Shown: one piece after another, positions 38,557-47,899 of the stretch | Layout: each line of letters opens with the position of its first letter | How positions within the stretch are numbered: position 1 is the first letter of the stretch | From: Neptunomonas japonica DSM 18939 | GTDB lineage: Bacteria > Pseudomonadota > Gammaproteobacteria > Pseudomonadales > Balneatricaceae | NCBI RefSeq assembly: GCF_000422765.1 | Contig: NZ_KE383916.1 | Location: 182,300 to 246,299 of the forward strand | Length of the DNA stretch: 64,000 nt | Reading direction: 5' to 3' | The notes under the pieces: model-generated | What the model was told of the DNA's origin: nothing | Seen by the model: only the letters and a program-made list of their open reading frames with translations | The model's database searches: none | Position numbers and translations under genes: made by a program

Positions 38557-39975
38557 GTGAATAAGCTTAAGAAATCACTAATTTTATCTTTTATGCAAAA
38601 ATATAGTGAGCTTTTAATTGGTTTTGCTGCCAGTGTTATTTTAGCTCGTTTATTAATGCCTGAGGAAGTTGGTCTTTACTCAATTGTAGCGACAATTATT
38701 GTTGTAGCTCATATGGTTCGAGATTTTGGAGTCTCTTCTTATATTATTCAAGAAGATGAACTTGATGATCAAAAATTAATGGCTGCCTTTTTTGTGACTT
38801 GTTTTTGGTCATATTCTATAGCGCTAATACTATATGTTAATTCAGTTGATATTGCTGGTTTTTTTGAACGTGAAGAGATAGTCTCTATACTAAATTTAGT
38901 AATTATTAACTTTCTGATAATTCCTTTCGGGTCTGTATCATTAAGTTTATTACGTAAAGAAATGAATTTTTTAGCTTTACTCAAAGTTAATGTCGGCTCT
39001 GCTCTTTTTGGTGCGGTTGTTTCGGTAAGCATGGCTTATAATAGCTTTAGCTACATGAGCCTTGTGTGGGGCAGTATAGCTACAACAGCAATGACTGTTT
39101 TATTAAGCAGCTTCTATAGGCGAAGGGTTGAGCTAGTTACTCCTAGTGTAGAGAAAATAAAAATAGTATTTAAATTTGGGTCCAAATCCTCGTACATACA
39201 TATTTTGTTTATGATGGTCTCACAACTGCCTGAAATACTTATAGGAAAGTTTTTTGGTATGACGAATGTAGGCTTGTATAGCCGAGCTAATGGCCTTGTA
39301 AAGCTTTTCCATATGGGAGTGATGCAGGGAATTATTCCTGTCTTATTACCTCATTTAGTGAATAGAATGAAGGTTTCAGGAGATATAAAACCTGAGTACT
39401 TAAAAAGCATTGGCTATATTTGTACCTTCTCTTGGCCTTTCTTTATTTTTCTAGCACTTATGAGTGAAAACATAATAGAAATTCTATATGGTGCTAGGTG
39501 GACACCAGCGGCTCCTATGGTGACTTGGCTAGCAATTTCTGCCGCTATAGTAAGTATATACTCTGTAAACCCTCATGTTTTCGTAGCTAGCAAAAATATT
39601 GATCTAGACGTGAAAAATCAATCTATCTCTCAAACCTTTTCTTTGTTGGTTATGATCACAGCATCTTTTTATGGGTTAGAGATGCTGCTGTTTAGTATTG
39701 TAATTAGTCGACTATTTACAATGATAGTATCAGTATATTTTTTATCTAGGGCTATAAATGTTGGATATACAGAGGTTTGTAATGCTTTGTTTAAGCCGCT
39801 GTCTGTATCACTGATATGTTTTATTGCTCTTTATACGCTCTCCATCTCTAATATGATTCTGGAGAGCAGTCTATTTATCGGTACGCTTATATGCGGTGTA
39901 GTATTTGTAGTTACTTGGATTTTATCCTTATACTTAGTGAAGTCGGATATGTTAGATTTGATCGCCAAAAAATAG
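38557..39975 (+). CDS. Oligosaccharide flippase (Wzx/MATE-like)
   Basis: This 472-residue membrane protein has about 12-14 hydrophobic segments. The start SLILSFMQKYSELLIGFAAS and ARLLMPEEVGLYSIV are typical of lipopolysaccharide biosynthesis flippases of the RfbX/WzxC kind. The middle segment IGKFFGMTNVGLYSRANGL is also typical. It would turn the undecaprenyl-linked repeat unit to the periplasmic face. GTG start. It lies three bases after the WaaA-like gene and meets the pyruvyltransferase gene tail to tail, with no bases between the stop codons. Confidence 0.88.
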   Translation: MNKLKKSLILSFMQKYSELLIGFAASVILARLLMPEEVGLYSIVATIIVVAHMVRDFGVSSYIIQEDELDDQKLMAAFFVTCFWSYSIALILYVNSVDIAGFFEREEIVSILNLVIINFLIIPFGSVSLSLLRKEMNFLALLKVNVGSALFGAVVSVSMAYNSFSYMSLVWGSIATTAMTVLLSSFYRRRVELVTPSVEKIKIVFKFGSKSSYIHILFMMVSQLPEILIGKFFGMTNVGLYSRANGLVKLFHMGVMQGIIPVLLPHLVNRMKVSGDIKPEYLKSIGYICTFSWPFFIFLALMSENIIEILYGARWTPAAPMVTWLAISAAIVSIYSVNPHVFVASKNIDLDVKNQSISQTFSLLVMITASFYGLEMLLFSIVISRLFTMIVSVYFLSRAINVGYTEVCNALFKPLSVSLICFIALYTLSISNMILESSLFIGTLICGVVFVVTWILSLYLVKSDMLDLIAKK

Positions 39976-41007
39976 TTATTTTATTAAGGCAACACAACTA
40001 TCAAACATGTCGTTTATTTTTTTAACAGCATCTTTTTTATACTCTCTAATGCTATTTAATTCATCTGGTGTGAAAGAGTAATCAGCAGCATTAATATTTT
40101 CGCTAAATATTTTAGCTTGTACTAGTCGATTCGTTAGCCCTAAGTCATGTAATATTCCCTCTACCTTATGTGAATTTCCACTTATGGCAACGAATGGTGT
40201 TTCAGTTACCAATGTGAAACATAGGGAATGAAATCTTGATGTCAAGAGAAGTTCTTTGCTAGCAAGCTTTTCAAGGTACCCCTTTATAGTTGGGTTTATA
40301 TAGGAGTTTCTTATTTCTAAATACTTGGCCTCGCTTATACCATCAACGTGAGTGCTTTTTCTCTTTTTAGTAATAAAAAACTTTACATGCCTTAAAGTTT
40401 CTTTAAATGAAAGCTCCCCTTCTAGCCTGTTACTTCTTAACACAGGAAGGAATTCCCAACCATACTTATAAGAAGATTTTATATTATTAATGCTTTCATG
40501 AATAACAGGGCTATCTGTTATTCCAATTCCTTGTCTAATTGATAACTTATTCTCTATGAAACTTTCCGATAAAAGCATTGTTAAGTCCGGAGCAAAACCT
40601 GAATCTACACCTATGGACTTCATGACTTCTAGGCTTGATGACTCCCTGACAAATATTAGGTCAAAATTATTTAACATTGAGTCAAAGCTTTCAGGGTTAT
40701 CTTGGTATGTTGCATTAATTAATACACAAGGGACTTTATTGGATTTTGAATATTGCGCTATATCAAGTAACCATTTTGCTTTTTCTCGCCCGTGATGAAT
40801 GGTACCTTCACCATTTACAATGACTAAATCCACATTGTTAGCTAGCGACAGAAGTTTTTTATCGTCTCTGAAATTGACGCCTACAGGGCACGCATGGACT
40901 ATTTTTACGCCTCTTTTTAAGAAGCTGTTTTTTATTCCCTTTACAACTGCTTCACAACCATGGTGAAAATCATATGTAGTATCATTAATGAGTATTGCTG
41001 TTTTCAT
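39976..41007 (-). CDS. Polysaccharide pyruvyl transferase family protein
   Basis: The 343-residue sequence matches the CsaB/WcaK-type polysaccharide pyruvyl transferase family. Seen are ILINDTTYDFHHGCEAVVKG at the start, LVIVNGEGTIHHGREKAKWL, LIFVRESSSLEVMKSIG, GFAPDLTMLL and the C-terminal LLTSRFHSLCFTLVTETPFVAI. These enzymes put pyruvate ketals on capsular sugars; some members transfer other groups, so the substrate is uncertain. It heads a minus-strand unit only if its own promoter is used; it follows the acyltransferase gene by seven bases and is likely the last gene of the SGNH-OafA-pyruvyltransferase operon. Confidence 0.85.
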   Translation of the reverse strand: MKTAILINDTTYDFHHGCEAVVKGIKNSFLKRGVKIVHACPVGVNFRDDKKLLSLANNVDLVIVNGEGTIHHGREKAKWLLDIAQYSKSNKVPCVLINATYQDNPESFDSMLNNFDLIFVRESSSLEVMKSIGVDSGFAPDLTMLLSESFIENKLSIRQGIGITDSPVIHESINNIKSSYKYGWEFLPVLRSNRLEGELSFKETLRHVKFFITKKRKSTHVDGISEAKYLEIRNSYINPTIKGYLEKLASKELLLTSRFHSLCFTLVTETPFVAISGNSHKVEGILHDLGLTNRLVQAKIFSENINAADYSFTPDELNSIREYKKDAVKKINDMFDSCVALIK

Positions 41008-41014
41008 TTTATTC

Positions 41015-42028
41015 TCACGGCGAGCAGTTTATTGAAGTTTTCTTATATGAGTTGCGTATCTTTCTCATAACGGGCTTTTCTATATGTTTTGTGATTAAAT
41101 TCGCTATATATAAAGAAGCGATCAATGCTAAGAACACGCTAGTCGTGCTGTGTAAACCATTTTCATTAAGTGTGTAAATTATTTTAAAGCCAATCATTTG
41201 ATGCACTAAATAAAGTGTATATGAGATACTTCCAAGCCATATAAGAGGTTTCTGTTTTATGAAGCTCAATTTATCATTTATAGCAAGTGCAAACAATATG
41301 AAGAATGAAGTACTAAATGCACTGCTGATAACATCGCCTGTAATTAGCTCTGCAGCTAGACATGATAATAGTATTGTTAATTTGTATAAAGAAAATCCTT
41401 CCTGTTTCCATTTATAAAAATATATTCCAGCAATAAATAAATGAGTAAACTGTAATACAAAAAATGTTTGTATGCGCCACGGAACGTCAATGTTAGCTTC
41501 TAATAAAAAGTAAGTAGTTATCATGGCACTAAGCCATAGTGGCGCTATGAAGTTCATGCTTTTTAGTCTAGAAGTTAAGAACAAAAATAACATAACGAAA
41601 TAGAAATTAAGCTCCCATGCTAAACTCCAGTAAACACCATCTACAGCAGGAACATAGAAAAATGCTTGGAGCATCGTTAAGTTTACTATGAGCTGTGAAA
41701 AAGTCAGGCTTTGATTAGGTAGGGGAGAGAGGTAACCTAATGTAAATGTGAGTAATACAGCAGCCCAGTAAGCTGGATAGAGTCTTGAGAGGCGGGAAAC
41801 ACTAAAGTCTTTCCATGAGTGGCACTTTTCTAATGTCATGAATATTACAAATCCAGAGATTATAAAGAAGAACTGTACGCCTAAGTGCCCCCATGGGGCT
41901 GAGAATGCCGTGGGAGTTGTATGTTGGTAGACTTGGTCATATCTTGTTGTATAGTGAAATAGGACTACACTCAACGCCGCTAGGCCTCTAAATACATCTA
42001 ATTCTTCAAATCTATTATTTTTTGTCAT
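41015..42028 (-). CDS. OafA-like membrane acyltransferase (acyltransferase 3 family)
   Basis: This 337-residue integral membrane protein has about ten hydrophobic segments. The N-terminus FEELDVFRGLAALSVVLFHY carries the catalytic-type histidine, and HLGVQFFFIISGFVIFMTLE and SRLSRLYPAYWAA are family signatures. SYTLYLVHQMIGF lies near the end. Such enzymes O-acetylate or O-succinylate surface sugars using cytoplasmic acyl-CoA. It overlaps the SGNH hydrolase gene by four bases. Pairing of OafA-type and SGNH domains is a known theme in sugar O-acetylation, here as two coupled genes rather than one fused protein. Confidence 0.9.
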   Translation of the reverse strand: MTKNNRFEELDVFRGLAALSVVLFHYTTRYDQVYQHTTPTAFSAPWGHLGVQFFFIISGFVIFMTLEKCHSWKDFSVSRLSRLYPAYWAAVLLTFTLGYLSPLPNQSLTFSQLIVNLTMLQAFFYVPAVDGVYWSLAWELNFYFVMLFLFLTSRLKSMNFIAPLWLSAMITTYFLLEANIDVPWRIQTFFVLQFTHLFIAGIYFYKWKQEGFSLYKLTILLSCLAAELITGDVISSAFSTSFFILFALAINDKLSFIKQKPLIWLGSISYTLYLVHQMIGFKIIYTLNENGLHSTTSVFLALIASLYIANLITKHIEKPVMRKIRNSYKKTSINCSP

Positions 42029-42726
42029 TTTGAGATTACTTGGGAAAGTATGGATTTTAATGTTGAGTAGCCACTTTCATTTAAGTGGACTCCATCGCCT
42101 GAGTGGTATTGTTTCTTCAGTTGTCGATTTGAATTCATGAGGCGCTGATAGTTTTCTATAAACGTGCAATTTTCTTTTTTTTCACAAATAGCTTTATATT
42201 CTTTATTAGTAGTCGCTATTGTTCTGTTTATTTTTTTTGTCTTAGATTCATCAACAGGTAAAATGGCTAAGAGAAACACAGGTACGCTTGAATCAATTAA
42301 GTTTAAAATACGCTCAACATTCTTCACTGTATTTATTAACCCCTGCTGAATATCATTAACGCCAATTTCGATGATTATTTTATCAGCTTCTTTTATTGAT
42401 TCCATACTAGCGACTCTAGATAGAAGGTTTTTGGATGTATCACCTCCCAGCCCAAAGTTGACGGATTTATTTGAAATGTCAGAAACAGACATTCCCTGAG
42501 TTATGCTGTCGCCTAAAAATATCACCGATCCTGAAGTTGTATTTTTGTCTACACGTTTTAAATGTGCTTGCATCTCAACTTGGAATGGCGTTAAAACCGG
42601 GTGTTCTTTACCTGTTGATATTTTAGAGCTCAATAATTGAGCAATACTGGCTTTAGGGAGCAGGATAAGAATAATTATGGTTGTGATAATTGAATATAGT
42701 GTTAACAGTTTCTTGTGATTGGCCAT
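42025..42726 (-). CDS. Membrane-anchored SGNH/GDSL hydrolase
   Basis: A 233-residue protein with an N-terminal hydrophobic segment (LYSIITTIIILILLPKASIA) that could be a signal anchor. The four SGNH blocks are visible: SVIFLGDSITQG (Ser), FGLGGDTSKN (Gly), IIEIGVNDIQQG (Asn) and GDGVHLNESGY (Asp-His). It is probably a periplasmic esterase or O-acetyl transfer partner of the OafA-like protein with which it overlaps. It is the first gene of the minus-strand three-gene unit and is divergent from the VanZ gene. Confidence 0.88.
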   Translation of the reverse strand: MANHKKLLTLYSIITTIIILILLPKASIAQLLSSKISTGKEHPVLTPFQVEMQAHLKRVDKNTTSGSVIFLGDSITQGMSVSDISNKSVNFGLGGDTSKNLLSRVASMESIKEADKIIIEIGVNDIQQGLINTVKNVERILNLIDSSVPVFLLAILPVDESKTKKINRTIATTNKEYKAICEKKENCTFIENYQRLMNSNRQLKKQYHSGDGVHLNESGYSTLKSILSQVISK

Positions 42727-42848
42727 GATTAATTATGTATTAGTCTTTATCAGTATCAATTGCTCGGTTACGAATCATAGTTGAAATGTTATGATTTGCT
42801 ATTGATCGATAGTTTACATGTTACTGTTACTTAAGAGTGATCTATTTC

Positions 42849-45452
42849 ATGCGATTTTTTTTTTATTTTGTATGCTTTCTCATAGCTTACGGTTCCCTTT
42901 TTCCTTTCGAATTCTCAATAAACATTGATGATGCTGTTTTTTTAGCATTCATTAATTCGTGGAATGACCAAACCAGTCTAGGTGATGTGTTAGGTAACAT
43001 TATTCTTTTTATACCTTATGGTTTTCTTGGCTTGGTAGCATTTGCAAAAAGCAAAGTCAGTGTGACGTTAATTGCTAGCCTTTCTGCGCTAGGTATTCTT
43101 CTAGCGTTGGCATGCCAAGTTGCGCAGTTGTATTTACCCAGCCGTTCACCTGCTTTAGTTGATGTGTATTGGAACATCCTTGGTTTAGTGATAGGTGTAG
43201 CTTTTGCGTATTCTTATAAAGTACGTATTTTTATTAAGAGTGTTGAGTTATATTCGTTTTCATTTCCTTTTGTTTTGTTAGGGTTATGGGGGGCTTCAAG
43301 GTTAGTTCCTTTTGTTCCTAGCATTGATCTACAGTCGTATAAAAATGCACTTAAGCCGCTGCTGGTTGATCCAGAATTTGATTTTTATCAGTTTGTTTTT
43401 CTATTGGCGGCTTGGTTGGCTGCGGCTCACTTGTTTTTTTACTTATGTAAATCAAGAGTGAAGTTTTTACAATTGATTGTCGCTGTTGTCACTGTTTCCT
43501 TGCTCGAAATTATCATTGTCAAGAACGATTTGTCTGTGACGGATGTAGCGTCATGGATATGTGCTTTATTTTTGTGGCCGTTACTTCCTAAAAGCCTCTC
43601 TCAAAGATCGCTTTGCTTGGTTTTCGCATTGTTGATTGGTGTTGTGTCAGGGAGTCTGTTTCCTTTTGAGTGGCAAGTAAATAATGCTGGTTTTGAATGG
43701 GTCCCATTTTCCGGGTTTTTGAGCGGCTCTATGTTAACAAGTGCGGGCGTCTTTGCTCAAAAACTCTTCGTTATAGGGTCTATTTTCTTTTTGCTTTGTG
43801 AATCTGGCTGGCTTTCTCTTAAAGTTATCGTTGCTATTTTTTCCATTTTCCTTGGTGTTGAAGTTCTGCAGAGTTGGCTTGTTGGGCATTTAGCAGAAGT
43901 TACTGATCCATTATTAGTATTATTCGGTGGTTTGCTGTTTCGTAGGATTTTTCATAGCTCTCTTCAAGTACCTACAACTCCTAAAGCACAAAGTATTATT
44001 ACGCCGGTTCTAAAGCCTATAGAAACGCCTTGTCTATCAAGCTCAAGTGACTTTAAGCAGCGTTGCTTTGTTGCTCTTGCAGGTAGTGTCGTTGTTGCAT
44101 CTATTATGCTTATATTTTATTTTTTAGTTCGCTTACCCGGTGTTCCCTACAACATTCGTGAACTGTTCAGGTTTGAGGCTTCTGGGTTTGATCTGTTTTT
44201 TGTAAGTTTAGCCTTGCTGTGGTTTGGGGTAGGGGCTGCATGGATGGGGAAAGTAATTGCAAAGAGCAGTCGGCCCATTATGGTTGCGCCAGTTGCGGCT
44301 ACGGTGGTCGCAATTATATTGTATTTCTTATTCTTTTTTGGTGTCACAACTGAAAGTATTAGTGATGTTGCGGGTTCCTCTGTCTGGGTTCATCGCGTAG
44401 GAACTAGAGGAATTTTTGGACCTTTAGGAATCAGTTTTGTTGAACACTTTGGTTCGGATAATTTACGTCTGTTTACTGAGCCGGTTGAGCCCATTGTAAG
44501 GTTTGGTGCACTATTCGGGCCTGTTTTTATTCTGTTTGGTGTCTTTTTTGCTACATTGTTTAAGACTCGATGGCTTCCTTTACCCTGGAGGAAAAAAGGT
44601 GTTTTACGGTACTTCCTTATCTATTGCTTATATATGTTGCCATGGTTTCTTGTATGTAAGGTTATAGCATTTGATTTATCCTCAACTGACAATCTTAACG
44701 AGTTAATAGCGCGTGATGCTTCGTGGGGACTAGGAGGTGGAGGTTATCTTTATTTGTTGGTCTTTATCGTTGTTTTTTCGGCAGTGCTGCTTTCAACATC
44801 GCTTATTCGAGTTCGTTTTTTAACCATATCAGTTGCATGCCTATCCGTGCTTGTTTTAATCCCTGTTGGCTGGTTCTTATTGAACAAAGGTTTAGTGGAA
44901 AATGTAGGGAAATACGGGTTGAACTACTCTGGTGTGGATTTTTTGTTGGGGCCCGATCGGAAAAATTTGGTTTCATCAGATTCATTATTCTTAAGATGGA
45001 TTGTGGTGCAGTTAAGTGGCGTTATCGTTTTAGCTACTGGCGCTCATTTATACCTACGCTGGGTTGGAGTGTCTATCTTGAGTAGGCATGAAACTGTTTT
45101 ATCGAAAAGCGCTGTCAATACGTTTCAAGATATTGAAGTGAACTTGAGCACTTCACAGTTAGATTTTTTAAATGAACTAGCGTCGGTAAAAAAGCAAACG
45201 ATATCATTTATCGTAAGGTCTATTATAGATAACGCGATGAGTGAAGAGCAGGGCAGTTCAGATGAATTTTTCGAAAGCTTAGAAAAAAGCATTTCAGAAT
45301 ATTCTCGTATGAAAACATCTGTTATTCGTGTAGAGCCAAATCAAATAAAGTGGGTCGCTGTAATGGCCTCTAAAGGCAATGTGAGTGATTCAAGAGTGAT
45401 TCGCAAAACAGTTGAGCAGTTTATGACGAGTTGCTCATCAGGGTCTTATTAG
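42849..45452 (+). CDS. Large VanZ-family membrane protein with tandem RHH-like C-terminus
   Basis: The 867-residue protein has two VanZ-like blocks, each starting with a near-identical motif (AYGSLFPFEF near the N-terminus and SGSLFPFEWQVN near residue 270), and more than fifteen hydrophobic segments overall. After the last membrane segment (about residue 740) come about 110 soluble residues. These contain two segments shaped like ribbon-helix-helix units: DIEVNLSTSQLDFLNELA...SFIVRSIIDNAM (about 760-798) and SVIRVEPNQIKWVAVMA...SRVIRKTVEQFM (about 823-862). VanZ proteins are of varied and mostly unknown function. The ATG at 42849 has AAGAG 11 bases upstream; a GTG at 42837 is the alternative start. 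The RHH call is by eye. Confidence 0.78.
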   Translation: MRFFFYFVCFLIAYGSLFPFEFSINIDDAVFLAFINSWNDQTSLGDVLGNIILFIPYGFLGLVAFAKSKVSVTLIASLSALGILLALACQVAQLYLPSRSPALVDVYWNILGLVIGVAFAYSYKVRIFIKSVELYSFSFPFVLLGLWGASRLVPFVPSIDLQSYKNALKPLLVDPEFDFYQFVFLLAAWLAAAHLFFYLCKSRVKFLQLIVAVVTVSLLEIIIVKNDLSVTDVASWICALFLWPLLPKSLSQRSLCLVFALLIGVVSGSLFPFEWQVNNAGFEWVPFSGFLSGSMLTSAGVFAQKLFVIGSIFFLLCESGWLSLKVIVAIFSIFLGVEVLQSWLVGHLAEVTDPLLVLFGGLLFRRIFHSSLQVPTTPKAQSIITPVLKPIETPCLSSSSDFKQRCFVALAGSVVVASIMLIFYFLVRLPGVPYNIRELFRFEASGFDLFFVSLALLWFGVGAAWMGKVIAKSSRPIMVAPVAATVVAIILYFLFFFGVTTESISDVAGSSVWVHRVGTRGIFGPLGISFVEHFGSDNLRLFTEPVEPIVRFGALFGPVFILFGVFFATLFKTRWLPLPWRKKGVLRYFLIYCLYMLPWFLVCKVIAFDLSSTDNLNELIARDASWGLGGGGYLYLLVFIVVFSAVLLSTSLIRVRFLTISVACLSVLVLIPVGWFLLNKGLVENVGKYGLNYSGVDFLLGPDRKNLVSSDSLFLRWIVVQLSGVIVLATGAHLYLRWVGVSILSRHETVLSKSAVNTFQDIEVNLSTSQLDFLNELASVKKQTISFIVRSIIDNAMSEEQGSSDEFFESLEKSISEYSRMKTSVIRVEPNQIKWVAVMASKGNVSDSRVIRKTVEQFMTSCSSGSY

Positions 45453-45494
45453 TGTCTCACTTTCACTGTCAGTAGTTAATCTATATAGGCGTTT

Positions 45495-47885
45495 ATGATT
45501 AAGTTTCGTACTGTTTTAAGAATACTTGTTTGCTATTTGCTCTTTATGAGCTCAACTATGGCAGCTGAACCCTCATCTACATTGCCTTTTGGCAACGTAA
45601 GTGCACTACAGGCTTTAGGATTACTTCCTGTGTTTGATAATACTGGCCGAAAAATATCTGCAGACACTGATATTAAATGGTCTGGTGAAGGTGGGGAGCG
45701 AGGTGAAATTGGACTTTTGCCAGAGGATCATGCCGCATTTGTAGCTGGTAATACTGATCTTTTGCCCGGTATTTTGCAGGCTGCTGATCAAGCACCTCCA
45801 ACGGCTTTTAGTTTTGGGCATGCTCCTAACTTATATTGGTTACCTTATCTGATGACGGGAGATAAAAAGTACCTGGGTTACATGGAAAGTTACTACCGTA
45901 AATTTTGTGAAAAAATGAGTAAGCCGTATGATAACTGGGTGGGCTGGCAACAGTCTGGTCGCTATCTGGCTTGGACTTTGCGGCAGCTAGTACAATTGGC
46001 TTATTTAGAAAAAATGGGACTGACAAAAAATACGTATTATTTAACGGCTTTGAGTAATGCAAAAAAATATTATTTGAATAATGTAATAGGGGCTTCTAAG
46101 GATAAGCCTTATTACGATGTGTGGAGGGTTTTAGCTTTTAACTCTGTTACTTATAAATCCTTCGGTTGGACAGGGTGGATGGAGAGTATGGTAGGTCAAG
46201 TTATCAATTATACAGTACATCTGGGGTTTGATGATTGGCTCCCTATAGCACAGTGGCAATTCGAGCATTTAAACCGACGCGTGAATTTATGGTCTGTTAA
46301 AGCGGTGGATAATGATCATATATTTTTTTATGACCGCGCAAAGAAAGGAGAAATTACGGACTATAAAAGTGCAAAGTTGTGGGCTACCACACACGGCTGG
46401 GAAGATGTAACGGAGTATTCCGTTAACATAATGAACAAACCCACTTATAAAAAATGGGACAAAGATACTTTGTTTACTGCTGATGCTAAAGTTGATGGTA
46501 GGTTTTTTACTTACCGTAATCGAGCTCAGTATGCTTACGCTTGGGCTGCACTGGCCGCTCAAAACGATATTGAAGGTGCCGCTGAAATTGCTAATCTGCT
46601 ACGCGAAAAAATTGATGAGCGTGGCGACCGTTGGGATTACAAAAATTATCAGTCGGGTTATCCATTTAGTATTAAAAAGTCAGAAAATTTTACACCTCAA
46701 GTGTGGAACCCAATTAGAGACGATAAAGGAAAAGTAATAAAGTCTTCTTGGAGCGCCCTGCCAATTAGTTCGAGAGATAATCCGCATCTCTTAAGAATTT
46801 CAAATTTGGATCCTGTTGGTGAAATCACTGCCTTATTAGAGAGTAATGGTTTTAACACTTCTAAAATGTATGGTTATTCTCATGTAAAGGGTACTTTTAC
46901 TGCTTGGGTAGGGCAGGCATTCGATAATTACTCCAAGGTTGTTTATTACCCTTGGGGAGGGGGACATGCTGATTCTTCAATTAATGGAATCTGGAAGTTG
47001 GACCTCAATAAGTTGAAATTCGAGGTTGAGTCAATGCCATCCGACCCTGATTTACAAGGCTCTGAGTGGTCTGATAAGTATAAAAAGCTAGGAGGTAATG
47101 GCTCATTCACTACGTATATGGATGGTGCTAGTGTGATTTCTTATGTTCTCCCTGATGGACGGCCTCCATCTCAGCATACGTATGGCGGTGTAGCGAAGGT
47201 GGGGGATGTGTTGTTCACTACTAGAAATCGCAAATATGCTTACAACGTGAAGACGAAAGAATATAGCGTTGAAGGCTGGAAAAAAAATGGATCCAAGTTT
47301 AAGACAAGTATCCAAAATGCGGTGTTTCCATATAAAGGTAAAGTGTTTGGTATTTTAAAAGCGGACCTCCAGTATTCAGGATGGAATAAGCTTGAATCGG
47401 CTGAAAGCACAAATATTTTAGACATTGATGCTCCACCTAGAGGGATCAATTTTGTAGGGCAGCATCTGATATTTCAGATGAATGAATCAAAAATTATGGT
47501 GATGAACTATCATAAGAAAAGCGGTAAAAACGTTTACTCCATATTTGATATGAAAACTGAGAGCTGGGGTGATCTAGTAGAAACGTACGGTTTACCAGCG
47601 CATAGCTATACGCAAGAAATGCAGGCAGGGGTCTACATCCGTTCTTGGGGAAGTAAAGGTTCAGTTTTACGTGAGTTCAGTTATGGCTCGTTAAGAGGGC
47701 AATGGTATTTGTTGGATTTGGCAACCAGCCAGTACACGCCATTCTCGTTTACTGGCTATGAGGTGCAAGCAGGTACTTTTGTTGGCAATAAAGCATTTAT
47801 AGCTGATATTGGTGGCATTAAAGCGCTTTTCTACCTTGCGGTTAATAGCAAAGTATCTGAAGTATACGTAATGAGAATTCAGTAA
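45495..47885 (+). CDS. Exported protein with toroid-like and beta-propeller-like halves
   Basis: I do not recognise a named family for the whole 796-residue protein. A signal peptide ends at about TMAA. The first half is Trp/Tyr-rich and helical (FGHAPNLYWLPYLMTGDKKY, GWQQSGRYLAWTLRQLVQL, YAYAWAALAAQNDIEGAA), as in alpha/alpha toroid sugar lyases and glycosidases. The second half begins VVYYPWGGGHADSSINGIWK, a Kelch/galactose-oxidase-type propeller signature. Later repeats such as YGGVAKVGDVLFTTRNRKYA support this. It lies 42 bases after the VanZ gene and could be a periplasmic or secreted polysaccharide-modifying enzyme. That role is inference from fold and context. Confidence 0.7.
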   Translation: MIKFRTVLRILVCYLLFMSSTMAAEPSSTLPFGNVSALQALGLLPVFDNTGRKISADTDIKWSGEGGERGEIGLLPEDHAAFVAGNTDLLPGILQAADQAPPTAFSFGHAPNLYWLPYLMTGDKKYLGYMESYYRKFCEKMSKPYDNWVGWQQSGRYLAWTLRQLVQLAYLEKMGLTKNTYYLTALSNAKKYYLNNVIGASKDKPYYDVWRVLAFNSVTYKSFGWTGWMESMVGQVINYTVHLGFDDWLPIAQWQFEHLNRRVNLWSVKAVDNDHIFFYDRAKKGEITDYKSAKLWATTHGWEDVTEYSVNIMNKPTYKKWDKDTLFTADAKVDGRFFTYRNRAQYAYAWAALAAQNDIEGAAEIANLLREKIDERGDRWDYKNYQSGYPFSIKKSENFTPQVWNPIRDDKGKVIKSSWSALPISSRDNPHLLRISNLDPVGEITALLESNGFNTSKMYGYSHVKGTFTAWVGQAFDNYSKVVYYPWGGGHADSSINGIWKLDLNKLKFEVESMPSDPDLQGSEWSDKYKKLGGNGSFTTYMDGASVISYVLPDGRPPSQHTYGGVAKVGDVLFTTRNRKYAYNVKTKEYSVEGWKKNGSKFKTSIQNAVFPYKGKVFGILKADLQYSGWNKLESAESTNILDIDAPPRGINFVGQHLIFQMNESKIMVMNYHKKSGKNVYSIFDMKTESWGDLVETYGLPAHSYTQEMQAGVYIRSWGSKGSVLREFSYGSLRGQWYLLDLATSQYTPFSFTGYEVQAGTFVGNKAFIADIGGIKALFYLAVNSKVSEVYVMRIQ

Positions 47886-47899
47886 TTCAGCGTTACTTG

